This document shows positions 50,001-54,890 of a DNA stretch of 64,000 nt, piece after piece; the first letter of the stretch is position 1; each line of letters opens with the position of its first letter. The notes under the pieces are model-generated. The model had not been told where the DNA came from. It ran no database searches and saw only the letters and a program-made list of their open reading frames with translations. This stretch comes from Siderastrea radians. Its lineage: Eukaryota > Cnidaria > Anthozoa > Scleractinia > Rhizangiidae. A program made the translations under genes and the position numbers. The stretch spans positions 10,883,451-10,947,450 of the forward strand of contig OZ024897.1 of the NCBI GenBank assembly GCA_964017195.1. Direction: 5' to 3'.

Positions 50001-53000
50001 AATTTTGCAATTGCTCATAGCACCCATTTATATAGCACAAGAAAAGAGTAAAAATTTAGCTGTGTGTTGTCTGTTATCCGTCAGTCATTTGTTTTCTTGG
50101 GCGATGATTTATACACCTGAGCAGATAGTGACACTTTCAGGGCTTACAATGCCCTGACTGTGAAACTGACATGTTAATTTCCTGTTTTCAGTATTGCTTG
50201 CTGCTCTGTAACAGTACACCATTAAAACTTTTCCATTCCGGATTGCATGAAAGTAACCAAACCATACCAGGAGGTACCGAGATAATTGGCACATTATTCA
50301 GAAGTGTTTTGAACTCCATCTGCTGCCTTTTGTTTGTCTAATAGCTTCTCTTGAAATTTGATCAAAAAGAGAAATAGGTTTTGTACATGCAACTATTGTT
50401 GAGTGTTATAATCTCTTGGCAAGTAGAACAAAGCATTTGGCTAAGGCATTCTGTTTATTAAAGGCAATCTAATGTATGTATTTCCTTAAAAATAACAACA
50501 GGAGACGTTTTTTATTTGCTTGAGGTGGGCCAATTATTTGAGGAAAGTATTAAGGCTGATTAGTTTTCCAAACAGAGTGACTATTCCTGCAGGTTATCAT
50601 TTTAGGAAATGTACACAGAGTTATCAGTTTATAATTCTCACTTTGTATAACATGTTAAGACATTCCAGGTATCCTTTCTCACTATCCAACACAGCTGCCA
50701 CGACCCACTTTCTCTTGTGGAGTTTCCCCGCTACATCATCCTCACTGGGCTCCTAGTTATACAAGAACATGAAGAATAAAACTATACTATACAACACTAT
50801 AATGGAGTTTTACAGCTGACAATCTGTGGCCCTTGGATTCTGGATCAAAGTGGAATTTAGAAAATAATGTTTTAGTTTTTGAAGACAGGTTTAGTTTCAA
50901 TGTACCCTTTGGAGCTTTACAAATTCCAGGACTTTCCATGTCCTTTTCCATCACAGTCTCTTTGATGTTGTTCACAACCTAACTTTAGTTGGAAATTTGG
51001 TCAGGCGTTGTTGAAAACTGTCAACTCAGTAAAAACTGTGTGTAAAATTTGATTTGTACAATGGCCATCATTTCTCATGACTTTTACATGACCCACAACT
51101 AATTTCCATGATTTTTCAGGGCCTGGGAAATAAAATTCTAAATTTCCATAACTTTCAAGGTTTTCTATGACCTGCACAAAGCTTGAAGGAAAGAGGGAAA
51201 CAGGATCGAGAACCCAGAGAAGAAAAAATGAGAACCAACAACAATCTCAAACCACATGACGTGCTATCTCCAGGGTTCAAACCCAGGCCACTGTACCATA
51301 CCTGATTGTTTATTCCAAATGGGAATTTTAGAATGCTATGACATTCTAAGAGGTATTATTAATTAACATGTTAGAACTGTACTTACATGTTTTGCAGGGC
51401 TGCCACCAGGTGACGTCACAGGAGATGACGGAAAGTCAATATTATTTTCACCTATCACCACATGAGAGACTCTGGCCTTACGCAGTTTCTTGTGATCTTC
51501 ATTCTCAGTGCTTTGGCTTCGAGTACGAATTTGCTCGCTAACGCTCCTTCGTGGCAAGCGAGCAACTTCTGATGAACGGCAGAGTACCTCAAGATCCCCT
51601 AGGGGAGAATTTTGTTCATATAAATTATAAAACACAAATATGCTTCAATTGTATGCATGGTTGTTTCACAACAGGCTTTGTGAATACTGCTATGATATCA
51701 CATTACACACAACTAGATAGACCTGGCTTTATTTCAGAAAAGAAATTTATAATAAAAAATGGCCATTTGTGTCTGAGGCCTGTAACATGACGTGAGTGAT
51801 TAAACATGTTTGAGAGAATTTGAAACTACTTCTTTTTAACCCTTGTCTGCAGCCTTCTGTTTTCATTGAGCAATCAAACACTTTTCTGTTTCACAAAGGG
51901 CAACCAGCATGTATGTTCTGTGTATTGATAATTAAAATCTTTTTTGTGTGTGGAGTAAACCCATGATTGAGAGATACCTCAAAACAAGAAATGAACTCTA
52001 CAGGGGAGATTAAGTGCTTTAAAGTAAGCATCTCAAATAATTCCTGAGAGACACCTCTGTGAAGGAACTACTTTGCCAAGGTGTCCATTCCAGAATGTTG
52101 CCACCTTTCCAAAGTGACACCTTATTAAAAGAGACCTCTCTAAACAGGTACATCTCTAAGGTGGATATGAGAGTGGACATGCACCTCCCATTTAAGACAT
52201 CTCATTCATCCACTCACTCACTCACGCACGCATGCACGCACGCACGTACTCACTCACTCTCACTCACTCACTCACTCACTCACTCACTCACTCACTCACT
52301 CACGCATGCATGCACGCACGCCGTGCATGCATGCGCCCACGCACTCACTCACTCACTCACTCACTCACTTATTCATTCATTTGTTCATTCGTTCAATCTC
52401 ACTAATGGGGTAGGATGCCTCTTAAAACTGGACACCTATCTCAGGGGAAAAATTTTCAATCTGACAAGGAGACAAGTTCAGTGAATTTATGAAGAAACAG
52501 AAGCAGCCCAGCTCCCTTCCCAACCCAGGGTTTTACGTCAGACATTGAAGATTGGGCCTCCAGGGCATGCTGCATTTTTCAAAAATTGGTTCTTGTTCTA
52601 AAAGTGGGTGTCCACAGGACACCCAGGCAGTATAAGCTTGCCTCTACTGAACCAACTAGATTTGAAATCATAAAATTAATTCATTTCTTAATAAACCTGG
52701 CATTTTGGGGGGCTGTATTTGCCTTACAGTGAAAATATAAAATAAAAACGTAACAAACAAAGGACATTTGTTCACTTAATTATTTATCTTTTTGTACAAA
52801 TGTGTAATTAATGACAGTTTCTTTGCACTTTAAAAACTTTTACTGATGGAAAGGAGCTGTCAAAAATCTTTAGTGATTTTGTGTATGGCACACATGCATG
52901 ACAATAACACATTATGTAAATAAAGTAGCTGCATTTTTCAACATTATGGTATCACTCAGCAAGCAAGAGAATCAAATTAACAAAAATATTTTGAGATCAA

Positions 53001-54702
53001 GACAAAAAATATACAAAGATTTCAGCCTTTTACTGTAAACAAAATGTCACTAAGAGAAAATGTTTGTCAATAATTTTATCAACAAATATTTGCCAACAAA
53101 CAATTATCTCAAAAAATATGCCAACATCTGAGGAAATGTTCCATTTACGTGTACATATTCTCATTATGCACAACTGCTCAATTAAAAGAGATGTGACATG
53201 CATAGAAATAAAGAAAAGGAAATCAAAACAATATATAGTGCCTTTTATGAAGCAAATTTGACTTTGAACTTTTGTTGTTATGAACTAAAGAAACCATTTC
53301 CTCCCCATAAAATTATGTTTAAGTAAACAGTTTTGGTTCAACATGATATTCATATTCAAAACATTGTCTCCACAGTCACGTAATCAATTCTTTCAGGTCA
53401 AAGTATTAACTAATAATATCAAAAATTATATACTTGAGGAAAATGTTTACCTCTTAGCATAGAAAAACTGTTAAAAATTCCCAAAGCTCTACTTTATTTA
53501 CAAGCATTTTAACAACATGGACTTGTTGGGTTTTGAAAACTATTTTCAAAGACATTTTTATCACAATGTTTACCACAATAATAAATTTGTGGGAAGTCAG
53601 TGATTGCATATTTTTAAGGCTTTTAAACTTAAAAAAATATCGGTTATCATGATAGAGAGCTAGAATACTTTTTCGTAAAAACAAGAAAATTTTTTATAAC
53701 AATGGCTTTCAACTGCCTTCCACATGAAAGGACTCATAAAATTCTCGACATGCAAAAATGCAGAGTGAAAATTGATTTTTGTAACAGATGTTTTCCACTG
53801 TGCAGAGCCACAGTTTTTATCTATGTTAATTTAAATGTAGAAAAGAGTCCAATACGACTTGCTCTTAATTTTCCAACCACAAATAAAAAGCAAAATGTTT
53901 TTAACCTTCAAATTATGTAATGTTATTATTCAAGTTTTTTTTCCACATTGCCAAAGAAAGATCAAAATATATATTTCAATTATTAAATGGATATTTCTGT
54001 TGTTGCCGCTTAAATGTTATTTTTTCCTCCACTACATGTTTCCTATACACTGTATACACACAAATGAATGGAGCCCACACAACACAAAAATAATAAAAAT
54101 AAATTAATGACAGGTTAACTGTAGTATCCATACCCCTTCCCTCAAACTGGATGCTAGTTCTTGTCAGGTTAAGCCCAGAATTTTGACCAATTTACTGGTA
54201 TCAATTAATTATATGGTAAGAAAAGAGCTAAAGTCATGTCCAATCCACTGAAAGGACTGAGCCAAAAGGCTCCTCAAGGCTGGTGCTTAATTCTGGTTTC
54301 TGTTGCATGAAGAAACTAGGAACATAATCACTACTCCCCCCTGGATGGGATGCTAGACCATTGCAGGGTTACCCCTTGACTTTTCTGTAAGGATTCCCCA
54401 ACAGTTAGCCAGTACCAATTTACACACCTAGGTAGCAGCCTGCAAGTAGGCTCACGTGGTGACTTATTTGTGTGAGTATCTAGGTGGTGACGCCCTTATT
54501 TGCGAGCCAGTGAGAAGAATGGGGCAAGGAAAGGTCACTTTTCCTTGCCCTATTCTTCACGTTGGCTTGCTTCTCTCGCCGGCTCGCAAATCGTGGCTCT
54601 GCCACCAAGATACTCATGCAAGGAACTCACTAAGTGAGCCTGCTTGCAGGCTAAGTAGAGAGAGACAATGTGGAGTGAAGTTTCTTGATCAACCTTTAAC
54701 TA

Positions 54703-54748
<46 letters not shown>

Positions 54749-54852
54749 CACTCAGTGTGTTTTTAATTCACTATTTTTCTATTATAACTCCTAATGTAAT
54801 GTAAAGCGCTATTGAGCTATAGATAGGAAATAGCACTATAGAAATAAAGTTG

Positions 54853-54890
<38 letters not shown>

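Noticed and set aside
52205..52380. CRISPR-like regular repeats
   Set aside because: Simple tetranucleotide repeat without spacers, in a eukaryotic intron.
52059..52484. 141-codon frame of Thr/His/Ser repeats
   Set aside because: Created by the TCAC microsatellite.
54456..54794. 112-codon frame with an isoleucine run
   Set aside because: Runs through the foldback hairpin and the ATT microsatellite.
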